A stretch of DNA of 64,000 nucleotides from Symsagittifera roscoffensis (lineage: Eukaryota; Xenacoelomorpha; Acoela; Convolutidae): positions 77,664,512 to 77,728,511 of the forward strand of contig NC_087064.1 of the NCBI RefSeq assembly GCF_963678635.1. Reading direction: 5' to 3'. The translations under genes were made by a program, and so were the position numbers. The notes under the pieces are model-generated. The model worked only from the letters and a program-made list of their open reading frames with translations, did not search any database and was not told the DNA's origin. Of this stretch, positions 53,591-64,000 are shown piece after piece. Every line of letters starts with the position of its first letter. The stretch's first letter is position 1.

Positions 53591-55074
53591 GTCTAACCTT
53601 TAATTTGAGTCTTTCTAATGCTCTGAATACAAAAACAGTTGCTCGAAGCAGTAGGGTCCATTTCGAGAAATTTGTGGAACCAACAAAGTTTGAGTGAGCG
53701 ATGAAAGACTATCTGTGAGAACGCTCGTCTGTGTTATCCGTCGAAAAGAGAGAAAAATTGAACTCAGATATGCAGTTTTGGGCTGTGAAATCTGAAGTGG
53801 CGCGGATCATTGCTGGCTGATGCTAAAAGGAAGTCTGGTCCATGAAACCAACAGCAGTTTGGTGTGAATTCGGCAAAGGGAATTCCTCACGCTCAGTCGT
53901 CTGCAGTGTTAAGGTTTCCTGGGCAGTGTTTCCTATGCGAAGCTAAGGAGAGGTCTAATATTTCTCCAACACGTCTGGCTCCTATCAAGGCAGCTTGTAA
54001 CTCCAGTTTGGTTATGGTATGCTGCTTTAACGGTGCAAATCCAGCTTTTCCATGGGCCCGTGATATATATTCTTCGGCTTGCGATTTCGTCTTTCTTAAC
54101 GAAAATTGAGACGGAAGCAGGAGCGAAATAGGAAACACCGCAGAAAACATGCAGAGAAAATTTTGATTACTTATGAATAAAATATTGGCAAGGATTGATC
54201 ACTGCTTGAAGCTGCTTGATCTCACAAACTAGTGTGAAAAATTCTGGCAGGTTGTCGTTGCTGAGAGGGTCGTCCCATGAGAGTCCTTGTCTTCAAAAAC
54301 TTTGCCACTGCAGTTCATCTATTCTATACAGCTGGTAGTGCCTCTTAAAGTCATCACAGTCTGAAAGAATGTGAATTTGGTAGCCTCATGAATTTTTTCC
54401 GAAGTTTTTTGTTTTTCAGCTCGTCCAACGCTCGTGAGAGCTTCTTCATGGACTTATTTTTGTCGGCCTGCTGGATTCCTGCCTTGGTTTACTCGTCATA
54501 GTTGACCTGGTGTCTTTCTCTCTTGCTTAATGTCTGGAGAACTCCACGTTGCTAGTGTAATCAATCGTTGTAAAGAGCGCTGTCACTACGGAACCTGGCT
54601 CATTCCATCTACCGACTAAGCGACCCGCCAACTTGACCAAATGTCTCATCTTCCTTCTAACAATCGGGTTTCCTAACGTATCATTCGGGTCCGTGATAGT
54701 CAATCTTCCAGATACTCACGTTACTTGCCTTTCCTTCGTCTCACTCAGTTCATGTGGCGTTAACAAATCCACAGCTCGGTTCTTCTGTCACTCTCAGGTG
54801 CCATAACCTCTGTCTGTTTTAATCAGTCAGATCATTCTTTGTATTTGCGTCTAAAACGCTATACTTGCTCTTCCTGTTTCATGTTACAGTCTTGGAATAG
54901 CCCCCTTAGCATACCATCTTCTCGAGTCCTGGCTAACTCCCTCCATATTCTGTCCAGCTCGTTTCCTGTCTCTCTTATGTCTTCCATTGTCTGATTTGTA
55001 TGTACTTTGTCTTCTACTTTCGCCCTCTTTGGTAGCACACCTACTTCCAACTGTCAATCAGACGATGAAGCCTA
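53413..55074 (-). mobile_element. BEL/Pao relic, direct repeat A (RNase H and gag-like pieces)
   Basis: This is a diverged direct repeat of 55,077-57,011. On the minus strand it carries an RNase H segment (ITKLELQAALIGARR, 53,893-54,150) and HCPGNLNTADD. It also has a gag-like helix-rich piece (GVLPKRAKVEDKVHTNQTME, 54,859-55,050). Compared with B it lacks about 260 bp (55,964-56,222 of B), including the RT-connection segment. In both copies the stretch between LELQAA and PGNLN is much shorter than in BEL/Pao elements, where the central RNase H lies. Confidence 0.85.
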
Positions 55075-55076
55075 CT

Positions 55077-57011
55077 GACGTCAAGATGAGGTTTTGGTCT
55101 GTCTGCGTTGGCAGATTGCTGCTGGTAGGGTAGGTCGGTTTCGGCAAACTAACCTTGTCTTTTCTGATAAATACTCTTGATCTCAATCGACCAGAGATGG
55201 GAGAAAACAAAGAAGTTGTATCCGATGGTGTTTTGTAATATCAAAGATTGGTGTCTAACATTTAATTTGAGTCTTTCCAATGCTCTGAATACAGAAACAA
55301 TTGCTCGAAGCAGTAGGGTCTATTTCGAGAAACTTGAGGACCACAGATGTTTGAGTGAGCGATGAAAGACTATCTGTGAGAACGCTCGCCTGTGTTATCC
55401 GTCGAAAACAGAGAAAAATTGAACTCAAAAATGCAGTTTTGGGCTGTGAAATTTCAAGTGGCGCGGGTCATTGCTGGCTGATGCTAAAAGGAACCGGGTC
55501 CATGAAACCAACAGCAGTTTGGTGTGAATTCAGCAAAGGGAAATTGTCACGCTCCGTCGTTTTCAGGGTTAAGGTTTCCTGGGCAGTGTTTCCACTGCGA
55601 AACTAAGGAGAGGTCTAATATTTCTCCAACAAGTCTGGCTCCTATCAAGGCTGCTTGTAACTCCCGTTTGGTTATGGTATGCTGCTTTAAAGGTGCAAAT
55701 CCAGCTTTTCCATGGGCAAGTGATAAATTTTTTTGGTTTGTGATCTCGTCTTTCTTAACGCAAATTGCGAAGGAAGCAGGAGCAGAATAGGAAACACCGC
55801 AGAAAACATGCAGAGAAAGTTTTGATTACTTATGAAAAAAATATTGGCGAGGAATGATCACTGCTTGAAGCTGCTTGATCTCACTTACTAGTGTGAAAAA
55901 TACTGGCAGGTTGTCGTTGCTGAGAGGGTCGTCCCATGAGAGTCCTTCTCTTCAAAAACTTTGTGGCAAAATGCGAAGGCGAGTAGTAATTGGTGCGGCG
56001 ATTCCTATTGGGTCGAACACTGATGATGAAATGTGAAGCATATTCCGTTGACTTGGTTTCTTTTTCAGTAAATTGCAGAAATTGGTTGGCAAGAAAACAA
56101 GTGAGTCGCTTGCGATATTCCACTGAGTTCGTAAATTTCGTTCGAGAAGTTTGACAAAACAGAAGCTAGGTGTGTCTTTGTGTTCATGGGTACAATTCAG
56201 ATGCTCAACACTGGATCTTCTGCCACTGCAGTTCATCTATTCTATAAAGCTGGGCCACGGTAGTGCCTCTTAAAGTCATCACCGTCTAAAAAAATGTGAA
56301 TTTGGTAGCCTCATGAACTTTTTCCGAAACTTTTTGTTTTTAAGCACGTCCAACACTCGTGAGAGCTCTTCTTTATGGACTTTTTTTATCGGCCTGCTGG
56401 ATCCCTGCCTTGGTTTACTCGTCATAGTTGATCTGATGTCTTTCTCTTTTGCTTAATCTCTGGAAAAATGCACGTTGCCAGTGTAATCAATCGTTGTAAG
56501 GAGTGCTGTCACCACGGAACCTGGCCCATTCCATCTACCGACTCAGCGACCCGCCAACTCGACCAATTGTCTCATCCTCCTTTCCACAATCGGGTCCCCT
56601 AACGTATCATTCGGGTCCTTGATAGTCAATCTTCCAGATCCTGACGTTACCTGCCTTTCCTTCGTCTCACTCAGTTCACGTGGCGTTAACAAATCCACAG
56701 CTGGGTTCCTCCTGCTAGTGACGTCCCTCTCAGGTGCCATAACCTCTGTCTGTTTTAATCACTCAGATCATTCTTTGTGTTTCCGTCTAAAACGCCGCTA
56801 CACTTGGTCGTCCTGTTTCATGTTACAGTCTTGGAATAGCCTCCTCATCATACCATCTTCTCGAGTCCTGGCTAACTCCCTCCATAGTCTGTCCAGCTCG
56901 TTTCCTGTCTCTCTTATGTCTTCCATTGTCTGATTTGTATGTACTTTGTTTTTTACTCTCGCCCTCTTTGGTAGCACACCTGCTTCCAACTGTCAATCAG
57001 ACGATGAAGCC
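55077..57011 (-). mobile_element. BEL/Pao relic, direct repeat B (gag-like, RT end, RNase H)
   Basis: On the minus strand, a gag-like piece (56,798-56,989, GVLPKRARVKNKVHTNQTME; then 56,543-56,740) is followed directly by the end of RT (55,952-56,236: LRTQWNIASDSLVF, RNMLHISSSVFDPIGIAAPI) and an RNase H segment (LAHGKAGFAPLKQHTIT, LQAALIGAR at about 55,640-55,690). Most of gag, the protease and the RT fingers and palm are missing, so the element was internally deleted. Frames are broken. Confidence 0.88.
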
Positions 57012-57440
57012 TCGCTCCTCATTTCCTGATGTATTGTTTGATGTCTTCTCCTCAACAAAGCCGAGGCCTAGTGGATAGAAGCATCTGAATTTTCCAGCTC
57101 AAATTCGTGCGCCAAGTCAATTACTGAGAGTGTTCCCCGTCTTTCCTCCACCTCATTAAACGCATTTCTGGGCGGTCTAGTGCTCCTTGTTCACCCCGTG
57201 AGGCCATCAACAAAACTTCTGTGAGATGGTCCCCACTAAGATGTTCGGTTAAGCAGCCGTCAGTATCTTTACCTCTGGATCATCCAAAGCAAAATCTTGC
57301 TCCATCAGCTTGTTATAGAGCTCATTTGTGACCGCTTCAACAAAGGCTTCTAAGAAATTCATTAACTCGTTAACATCAAAGTTGTTCATAAGGGTTTCAG
57401 TCCATAATGACTTGATTTTGACCGTGATCTTGTTCAAAGT
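57012..57440 (-). pseudogene. Decayed gag-like N-terminal region of the BEL/Pao relic
   Basis: A 62-codon minus-strand frame (57,249-57,437) starts MNKITVKIKSLW and is acidic and helical (ELMNFLEAFVEAVTNELYNK). Frame shifts follow. An A-box-like GGCCTAGTGGATAG and a B-box-like AATTCGTGCGCC lie on the + strand at 57,069-57,120, a possible tRNA-like insert. A gag origin is inferred from its position upstream of repeat B. Confidence 0.3.
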
Positions 57441-58767
57441 TTAACTTGAAATTAAATTGATCAATCTGGATCTAAAAATAAGGTCGCAACTTAAGCATCA
57501 AAATTGGACAACATCGTCACCCATTTGCTTAACCATCAAGTTAAAAGATTCGTTCTAGAGATATCTTTAAAGCATATTTCAACCCAATGTTTTTGATAGT
57601 GATCGAAGAGTGGACAGTCCACATTTTGGATCTTTTCCTGAGGCTATTGGCAGCGAAAATTGTGGTCACTTACCTACACAAACACTTAGCTTAGTCCTAA
57701 TAACATTACACACACAAACTGACCTGAACTTCCTAAAGCGTGATAGGTTTGTTACCTAAGTCCTTGTGGCCTAAATATTCTAATCCTCTCCTCTTCTATT
57801 TCTTTCAACATATAATTAGGTACTTAATTTTTTGTAACTTCACTTCATTGTTAGTATCTAAAAAATCGCATATATTAGCGCATACCACTCCCTTGGATGC
57901 AGTCTTCTGTTAGTACACCGGATGCGAGAGATCTTTTACTCCCATCTCCACATGAATTCCCTCAACTTAGTCGGGGATGAAATCAAACTCTCAGAGTCTA
58001 AATCAAACTCCCTGTGGCGCTCGTCACCATGAAGCATCGATAGTTTCCTGGTATTTGTGCAGACTCTGCTATACCCCTATTCCTGGTCTTTGCTTCCATA
58101 AAAATTCTATCTTTGGGTACTCTCTACAGAAGTCGGCTGCTAATGCTATTGTAAAACTCATATCCTCGGTGATGGCAATTGCACATATCCTATCCGTAAG
58201 TATAAAATCTTTATCAGTTTGTAAAATGCTGCTTGAGTACTCACTCAGCAAGTTAGAATTTAACTCGAATACTTTTCTTATATCTGGTTCCTTATATCTG
58301 GGCCATATAGTTCTGCCTCTAAAGCTCCTGTTTTTCTCGCAATTGTTATATTTATTATTAACTTGTTAGTGTGCGTAAGTCCTAACCCTATTTCACGGAC
58401 CAAATTATCCATCGACGTCACCGTCGATCGCATGTCGGATATCAGAAAATGGTTGAAGACAGAAATGCCAGCTGTCACCAACAAATAACGTACAATCTTA
58501 GATTCGTTAGTAATTTTGCGTGTCTCAGATAATCTGCATAAATGTCTAGATGCATCATGGTGAACATTGTTGATTCACTCAGGTTACTGGTCCCCTGATA
58601 TCACGCCATCAATTTTTTTGACTGAATCTTGCTGCCCTGAGCACCATTCCAAACGTTTGATTCATACTCAAGCTAGTTGGTGCTGTACATGTTTCTACTG
58701 ATGTTGCCTCAAAAGCGTTGAACTCAAGCTCGACTGTCTGTTCAATTTTCTTTGTTGCAAACTCCTA
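57441..58767 (-). other. Minus-strand decayed coding-like DNA, not recognised
   Basis: Short minus-strand frames at 58,069-58,251 and 58,278-58,484 have more balanced composition than the host DNA and a helical, hydrophobic content (LTDRICAIAITEDMSFTIAL). No family can be assigned. Probably an old retroelement. Confidence 0.3.
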
Positions 58768-58888
58768 TTGAACCCAGTTCAAGCCATCTCTTCCCGTCAG
58801 ACTTGTGTTCGATACTAAAGTCCTGCATTGCGGTTTTGGGTTCGGTTCCGGTTTTCCTTATCACGTCTTGTGTCTTCATCGTGGCTAA
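58768..58888 (-). repeat. 121-bp direct repeat, copy 1
   Basis: It matches 58,952-59,072 with one mismatch seen (TGTTCGAT against TGTTTGAT). The offset is 184 bases. The minus strand reads as a Lys/Thr-rich frame (MKTQDVIRKTGTEPKTAMQD). Confidence 0.9.
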
Positions 58889-58951
58889 TTTTGAGGCTTT
58901 CCTTTTTTCTGGCATCCACTTCACTCATCGGACGAGCCTTATTAACTTCTG

Positions 58952-59072
58952 TTGAACCCAGTTCAAGCCATCTCTTCCCGTCAGACTTGTGTTTGATACT
59001 AAAGTCCTGCATTGCGGTTTTGGGTTCGGTTCCGGTTTTCCTTATCACGTCTTGTGTCTTCATCGTGGCTAA
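58952..59072 (-). repeat. 121-bp direct repeat, copy 2, ending in a hairpin
   Basis: It is followed at once by GACACAAGACGT (59,073-59,084), the exact complement of ACGTCTTGTGTC inside the repeat (59,047-59,058), giving a 12-bp stem with a 14-base loop. TGTCTTCATCGTGGCT is then repeated again. The pattern suggests template switching during repair. Confidence 0.9.
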
Positions 59073-59084
59073 GACACAAGACGT

Positions 59085-60032
59085 GTCTTCATCGTGGCTT
59101 GATATGAAATGGACCTCCAAAAAACAAAGAGGCACATGGGGCCAAAATTTGATTTAAATCTTTTTATAAAATCCAACGCATCTTCGTCGTCTAGGCAAAA
59201 ACCGATTGCCTTCATTCATTATTTGTATATTAGACATGCCGTTACTTGTGGGCCCGTGGAACTTCAGTTTACACAAGAGCGTCTCTTTTGCATATCGTCT
59301 CTAAGTTTATACCAACTGCTGCCTTGGTCTACAGATCTATTAGTAAACTGATATAGTTGTTTATGTAACAACTTGATCTCATTTTGGATCACTTCTGATC
59401 CTAACTAACCTGCTTTTTTTCACTAGCTGGGATGGGTGCTTTATAAGAATTATCTGTCGTCTTTCTGCTTATTTATGACGCTGAACCCTCCCATCGTTCA
59501 AAACAACGTAAAATTTCCTGAGTCAAACTTGACTACCCTTTCGTAGTAATAAAAAGGCTTTCAAAAAAGTTTTCCATGAATTGTGAAGGTTCTACCCTCA
59601 AAACCGGCCTTTTCGCTACTTTTACCAAAGAATGATTAAAGCATGTTTAACCTTAATGAATTTCTGATCTAATGGTATTAAAATGAACCGGATTTGTTCA
59701 TTCATTCGCGTGATAACTCAAAAATTTCCGACTTGTGTAGGTTTCGCCGAACTTTTTCTTCAATTCCTGTGTTCTAGGCTACACACTTCTCTTTCATTGT
59801 ACAAAACACGACGGGAAACTTTTGGAAAGACAATACAATTTGGATCCATCCGGAGTGGTGAATCCAGTAAATCAAACATCTTGAGTCTAACTGCTCGTGG
59901 ACCTGGAAGGTTACTGGTAAATGATTTCTAAAATTTTTCGATTCACTGTATTCGTTATCCGAACAACAGTTTTTATCACAATAACTCTTTCTACTTCACT
60001 CATCTTGATCCAAAACTGTTGCTCGTGTCCAC
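59085..60032. other. Non-coding or fully decayed DNA
   Basis: No supported gene or RNA on either strand. Confidence 0.35.
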
Positions 60033-60606
60033 TCATCTTGACCAGATCCTCGTCATGACCTCGTACACCGAGAACCTATCGTTGATCAAGGGTGTCACGA
60101 GTGGTGGCGTCACCCGATTCGTGGAAGGCAATTTGGTGCTAGTCAAAACGTGTGCCACATTCATCTGTCTCAAAGGTCCGTCGATTTCCGCTTCCAACCT
60201 AATCAATTTCGTTTTTGGCCGTCTTTCTTTTCTTCCAATATCAGTTGATCGTGATTCGCGTTCGTACCGCCTTTTTCTATGTCCGTCGTAACCTCCACAA
60301 AACAGTTTTTTGGTTTTATTCCGCTCCAAGCAACTCGATTAATCCCAAGATCACCACAAATGATAACTAAGGTATGTTTTCGCCACGAAGAACGCGGTCC
60401 ATCCTGCCTCAATCCTCGCAACATGCTTTCCGTCCCCAAATAGCCTTCTTGTCCTCGCACGTTTTCATTACAAAACGCTTCAAGGGTCGCTCGAATCATT
60501 CTATTAAAAACTCCGTTGACTTTTTCCCCATCTGCTACTGCCAGGTTTAATTCCTTCACAAGTAATTGTTGATTTTTATGGACCTCGTTCGAAAGCGTCT
60601 ATGCCC
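60033..60606 (-). pseudogene. Unrecognised decayed module, copy Y
   Basis: Two minus-strand frames (60,203-60,559 and 60,033-60,329) join by a frame shift. The start, LLVKELNLAVADGEK, then NRMI and FCNENVRGQE, matches the right-edge module (KELNLAKQSGKKS, DRMN, FWTENVRGEE). Later segments keep LVI and PPLVTPL against LVI and RPLLTDL. I cannot assign a family; both copies are broken. Retroelement origin is likely from strand and setting. Confidence 0.4.
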
Positions 60607-62219
60607 AAAAGTCTGGTGCAGCATTTTGTTCGCCTCAGGTTTCCTTCTCAGAGCCACAGCCTTTGTCTCCTTGGCGTTTTGTCTCTTCGTTTCTTCTTCC
60701 TCGAATTCCATTCCACGGAATCACAGATCAAATGACATTTTCAATACTACTCGGTGGTCATCGTCGATTTCTGGCTTCATTTTCAATTGCCTGCTGAAAC
60801 TGAACAGCTTTAATCCCAATACCTTGTCCAATACTATCATGTGAAGCCGATGTTCTCTCAATCCTCTCATATCCTCGGAAGAAAACAAGTGTCGTGATGC
60901 AACCAAGTGTCCTAAGTTTTCTAATCTCTTCTATAGTTTCCGTCATTAATGGTTCTCAATAATAAATTAAGGTACCCAGTGGGTAGAAGAAACAATAGAG
61001 TAGTCGTCCTCTTCATGAGACGGCTCAAGTTTTTTAATATCACCACAAAGCGAACAATTCTTTTAATTGATTTAGGACTATCGTGCAGGCTGGCATACGT
61101 TAAATATAAACTACACTCAAGTTCTTCCAAATAAATAGTCAGTGTTTCTAAAAACACAATTAAAATTACAACGCAAGTTCTTGATTGCAGCAATTGTAAG
61201 CTCAAACTAAATTTTTTTTCCATTTAGCTTCATTTTAAGCTTAGTTAGCTTGATTGTTCAATTGGGTTTTTCACATTTGAAACAAATTTGAAATTTTTCT
61301 TCTTTTTGTTGCAATCTCTGTCCATACTTTCTTTTGAGCTTTGTCGTTCTGGAAGTTCTAGCAATTCTAAACTTTTCTAATCGTCTCTGCTTCTTGCTGT
61401 CGATATAACATCCCATGAAACCTTTCTTCTCTAGAGCAATTAGGTGTCCTCTGGCTGTTTTTTTTTTAGTTCAACCGTTTCAACGTATTCACTTGCAGGC
61501 TCATCTGTTTCGGCTGTCTCCGATACTCTCAATCATTTATGATCAACCAGAGTTAGCTTTCATGCGACGCTACATTTTCCAAGATCATTCTAGAAGTCTT
61601 GAAGCCCTTCATTGTGCTTTCGCCACACTGGCTCAGGATTTTCAATTCCAAAGTCGCTTCAGTGAGTGTGCGTTTACTCTTTTTAGTCTTGGAACTGGCA
61701 GATTTCAGCCCTGCTGAAAGGATTGGCGGTATCATCATCTCGTCCATTATTTTCGAGTTGCCGTATTTGCCTTGTCCTAGGACCTCTGTAACTTCCCTTT
61801 GCTTTCTTTTCGCTAAGTTGGCGGCAGTCTTAGCTGAGGATTCTGGGTTTTTCCAGATTTTCTTCCCATGGCTTTACTGCTCAACTTATCGTTAATTTGT
61901 TCAGTTACCATTTTTAAGCGCTTTGTCTCATTCCTTGTGCTGGCTAGTTACAAAACTTCATTTTTTTCGGCTTGACTGGACAATTCACTCTTTTGTGCAT
62001 CGCATTCATACGATTTATTGAGACATTGATGCAACTGTGGTCTATTTAGACCTGTTTTTAGCACATTTTTGGTCCCGTATATTTGCACTACCGACCCGAA
62101 TTCTTCCATGGAGGCTACTTAATTCATTCTGCAGCCAGCCTTGTTCTCGTGATTGCGAGGATGGACTTCTCATTCAGCTTCAGGTAAGACTTTGAGGAGA
62201 GATACTTGAGCTGCATTAT
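60607..62219 (-). other. Decayed minus-strand sequence, not recognised
   Basis: Short polar minus-strand frames (for example 61,553-61,747, with KTKKSKRTLTEATLELK) occur between stops. Nothing can be named. Sequence composition continues that of the flanking decayed modules. Confidence 0.25.
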
Positions 62220-63325
62220 CTATTTTCTGCGAGGTGATTCAGTGAATAATTTTTTCGTTGCTGTTTCAAGTTTGCCAGGAGGCCTGCTCTCCGGCACGTT
62301 GTGACTTGGGTTCATGAATATTGAAGGATGATCCGGCGTGGAAAAGTCAATTTTCACCGGCTTCGTCGTGTTTGTCACCGTCCTTGCCTCATCTTCTTCA
62401 TCAAGGAACTTTAAATCTAGAAATGATGTTCCACTCACTGAGATTTTGTCATCGTCGTTTTTTCTCGTTTGACTAGGATCCTGACTCATTTGTGTCTCCG
62501 TCGCCTGATTAGCATCTTGATCTTCAATTTGCCTTGGTCCTTAGGGTCCTTGTCGATTGACATCGCTTTCTTCAGCAAGGAATGTTGGCACTATGAGTTC
62601 GTCAGCTGCCTTGTCTTCATATTCTTCACAACAGAAGGGTGTTAGATCACTTCTGGTCAAAAGTTTCCCAGTGGTATAGGTTTCGGCCGAATAATCAACG
62701 TAATAACAGCTAAATCATCCATGTCGATTTTCCCTCTCTTGACGAGAAGCGTGTCATTCAACTTTTTCCAGTCTTCCTCGAATATTCCAGGTTTCGAAGT
62801 GGCGACGTTACTCAAGCCCATTCTCGTTGACTTTTCTAGACACAAGAGCTGCGTTTACTGCAGCACAATAGCGTTCCTGCTGACAAAACGTGGATCCATT
62901 CTATCGAAGAAGCTCGCCATTCTTCTTTCGTTGGTTTTATAAGCTCTTAGTCTTATACGCGGAGTCTGATCTGTGTAAAAACCTTCTAATAAAAGGATAA
63001 TCCAGTAATATACGGTCATTAGTCTAGGGGTCCTTGTCACTTCTCCGTTCCACAGTTTTGGGTAAACTTCGATGTGTGTCCTCTTTCCATTTTACCAATT
63101 CTATCACTTAAGTGGTTGTTGAAATTTATGGCTATCATTTCGGGTTCAGCAACTCTTCCGAAGAGCACATCCTCGCTCCTGACGTCATACAGGACACTTT
63201 GCACGCAACAGTTGAGTGTTCTTCCATCAATTAATGAGATGAGGTTCAGGTGCAGCAGTGACCTCTTGTACCTTTATTCTTCGGATCATAAAACGCAAAC
63301 GTCACCGCTGGAGCATAATTAATAT
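62220..63325 (-). pseudogene. Decayed downstream part of module X
   Basis: On the minus strand, coding-like stretches follow one another with shifts. The first is FAFYDPKNKGTR near 63.28 kb; after a shift comes DGRTLNCCVQSVLYDVRSED and FGRVAEPEMIAINFNNHLSD. RLRAYKTNERRMASFFDRMD (62,855-63,040) follows, then after one stop in the same frame IFEEDWKKLNDTLLVKRGK (62,657-62,845), and an acidic frame (62,220-62,489). No family is recognised. Confidence 0.4.
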
Positions 63326-64000
63326 TCAAAATTTGATTTGCTCCCTCGTCAATACCAGAGGATCAACCCTCATGGCCAGGTAAAGATCTGTGAGTAGTGG
63401 CCTGCCGCCTACATTGCGTCGCAAATCTTCATGTTTTTCAAGTCGTTCATCTTCTCCGGTTTCAAAATCTTTCTGCCGTAGGAGATTTTGTAGTGAAGTG
63501 TGTCTTAGATCCCTCATCTTTGTCCGAGAGACAGTCGCTCTTTGCAAATCAAACTTATTCCCGTTCTCTCGCATCTGCTCTGGGTACCGTGTCAAGAAGA
63601 TGAACTCTCCCGTCTGCGAAAAAAAATAGCGATCACGGTTTGTAGACCGTCCAGACGGAGATTGTGTGCCCTCTCTGTTAATAAGACTGCAGGTCCTTTC
63701 TGGAAGGTCTCTACTCCAAATGACAAGAAAAATGTCAGGATTTTTGCAATCGAAAAATCGTTGACCGCCTTGAAAAACACTGATCAATTAACGAGAGAGT
63801 CCAGGGTCTACTTCTGCAGGGAAAGACGCGATCCATCCTGAAGGTGCGGTCTTCTTCTCCTCGCACATTTTCGGTCCAGAACGTTTCTCGTTCATTCTGT
63901 CCACGAACTCGGTAGATTTTTTTCCGCTTTGTTTGGCTAGATTCAACTCTTTGAGGATGTAACCATAAGTTGTAGAATAATTGTGGAGCTCGTGCGAGAA
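63326..64000 (-). pseudogene. Unrecognised decayed module, copy X (runs off the right edge)
   Basis: From the right edge the minus strand reads LHNYSTTYGYILKELNLAKQ and DRMNE, shifts to FWTENVRGEED, and continues through the 153-codon frame 63,326-63,787 (GGRPLLTDLYLAMRVDPLVL). It shares the KELNLA to NVRG block and PLLT-type block with copy Y at 60.0-60.6 kb. It probably begins outside the window. Confidence 0.4.

Noticed and set aside
54859-56989. Two separate host genes encoding the near-identical GVLPKRA proteins
   Set aside because: They lie at the same place in direct repeats A and B next to BEL/Pao RT and RNase H pieces, so they are duplicated parts of one retroelement.

Overview
The window is AT-rich animal (metazoan) genomic DNA. 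The evidence is a split formin gene with GT-AG introns of 0.3 to 6 kb, a LINE fragment, a decayed BEL/Pao retroelement and many diverged dispersed repeats. The phylum cannot be read from the sequence. An invertebrate is likely, because env-like genes of the kind at the left end and BEL/Pao elements are typical there.

Layout. (1) 1 to about 8.0 kb: the 3' part of a compact, virus-like polycistronic element on the + strand that enters from the left edge. It holds two small hydrophobic ORFs (25-255, 252-440), a 379-codon reading frame with no ATG (446-1582), an 872-residue class III/chuvirus-like glycoprotein (1570-4188), and a 597-residue orphan protein (4185-5978). Three of the junctions overlap (ATGA, 13 nt, ATGA). 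A well-formed 79-nt intron begins 3 nt after the last stop codon, followed by about 2 kb of non-coding 3' sequence. This is the most novel part of the window. (2) 8 to 29 kb: non-coding DNA with dispersed repeats, a 5'-truncated LINE (15.36-16.51 kb, minus strand), a 42-bp-arm hairpin (21.04 kb) and an inverted-repeat miniature element with G runs (21.2 kb). (3) 29 to 49.5 kb: a formin gene of the FHDC1/INF2 group on the + strand. Twelve exons (33,382-48,100) join without a frame break into 701 codons plus stop. There is a candidate upstream exon at 29.0 kb and a candidate alternative last exon at 48.66-49.48 kb. Its introns hold several inverted-repeat miniature elements. (4) 51 to 57.4 kb: a broken minus-strand BEL/Pao retrotransposon with gag-like, RT, RNase H and integrase pieces, rearranged by nested direct duplications. 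(5) 57.4 to 64 kb: decayed minus-strand coding sequence that I cannot name, including two diverged copies of one module (60.2-60.6 and 63.3-64.0 kb) and a 121-bp duplication.

How the parts relate. The left element and the formin gene are independent. In the left element, surface glycoprotein, membrane-active small proteins and candidate budding motifs together suggest an enveloped-particle programme carried by a retroelement or an integrated virus. Replication genes, if present, lie left of base 1. The formin gene is the only clear host gene. Coding claims rest on reading frames, splice-site consensus and family motifs seen by eye; no database search was possible.
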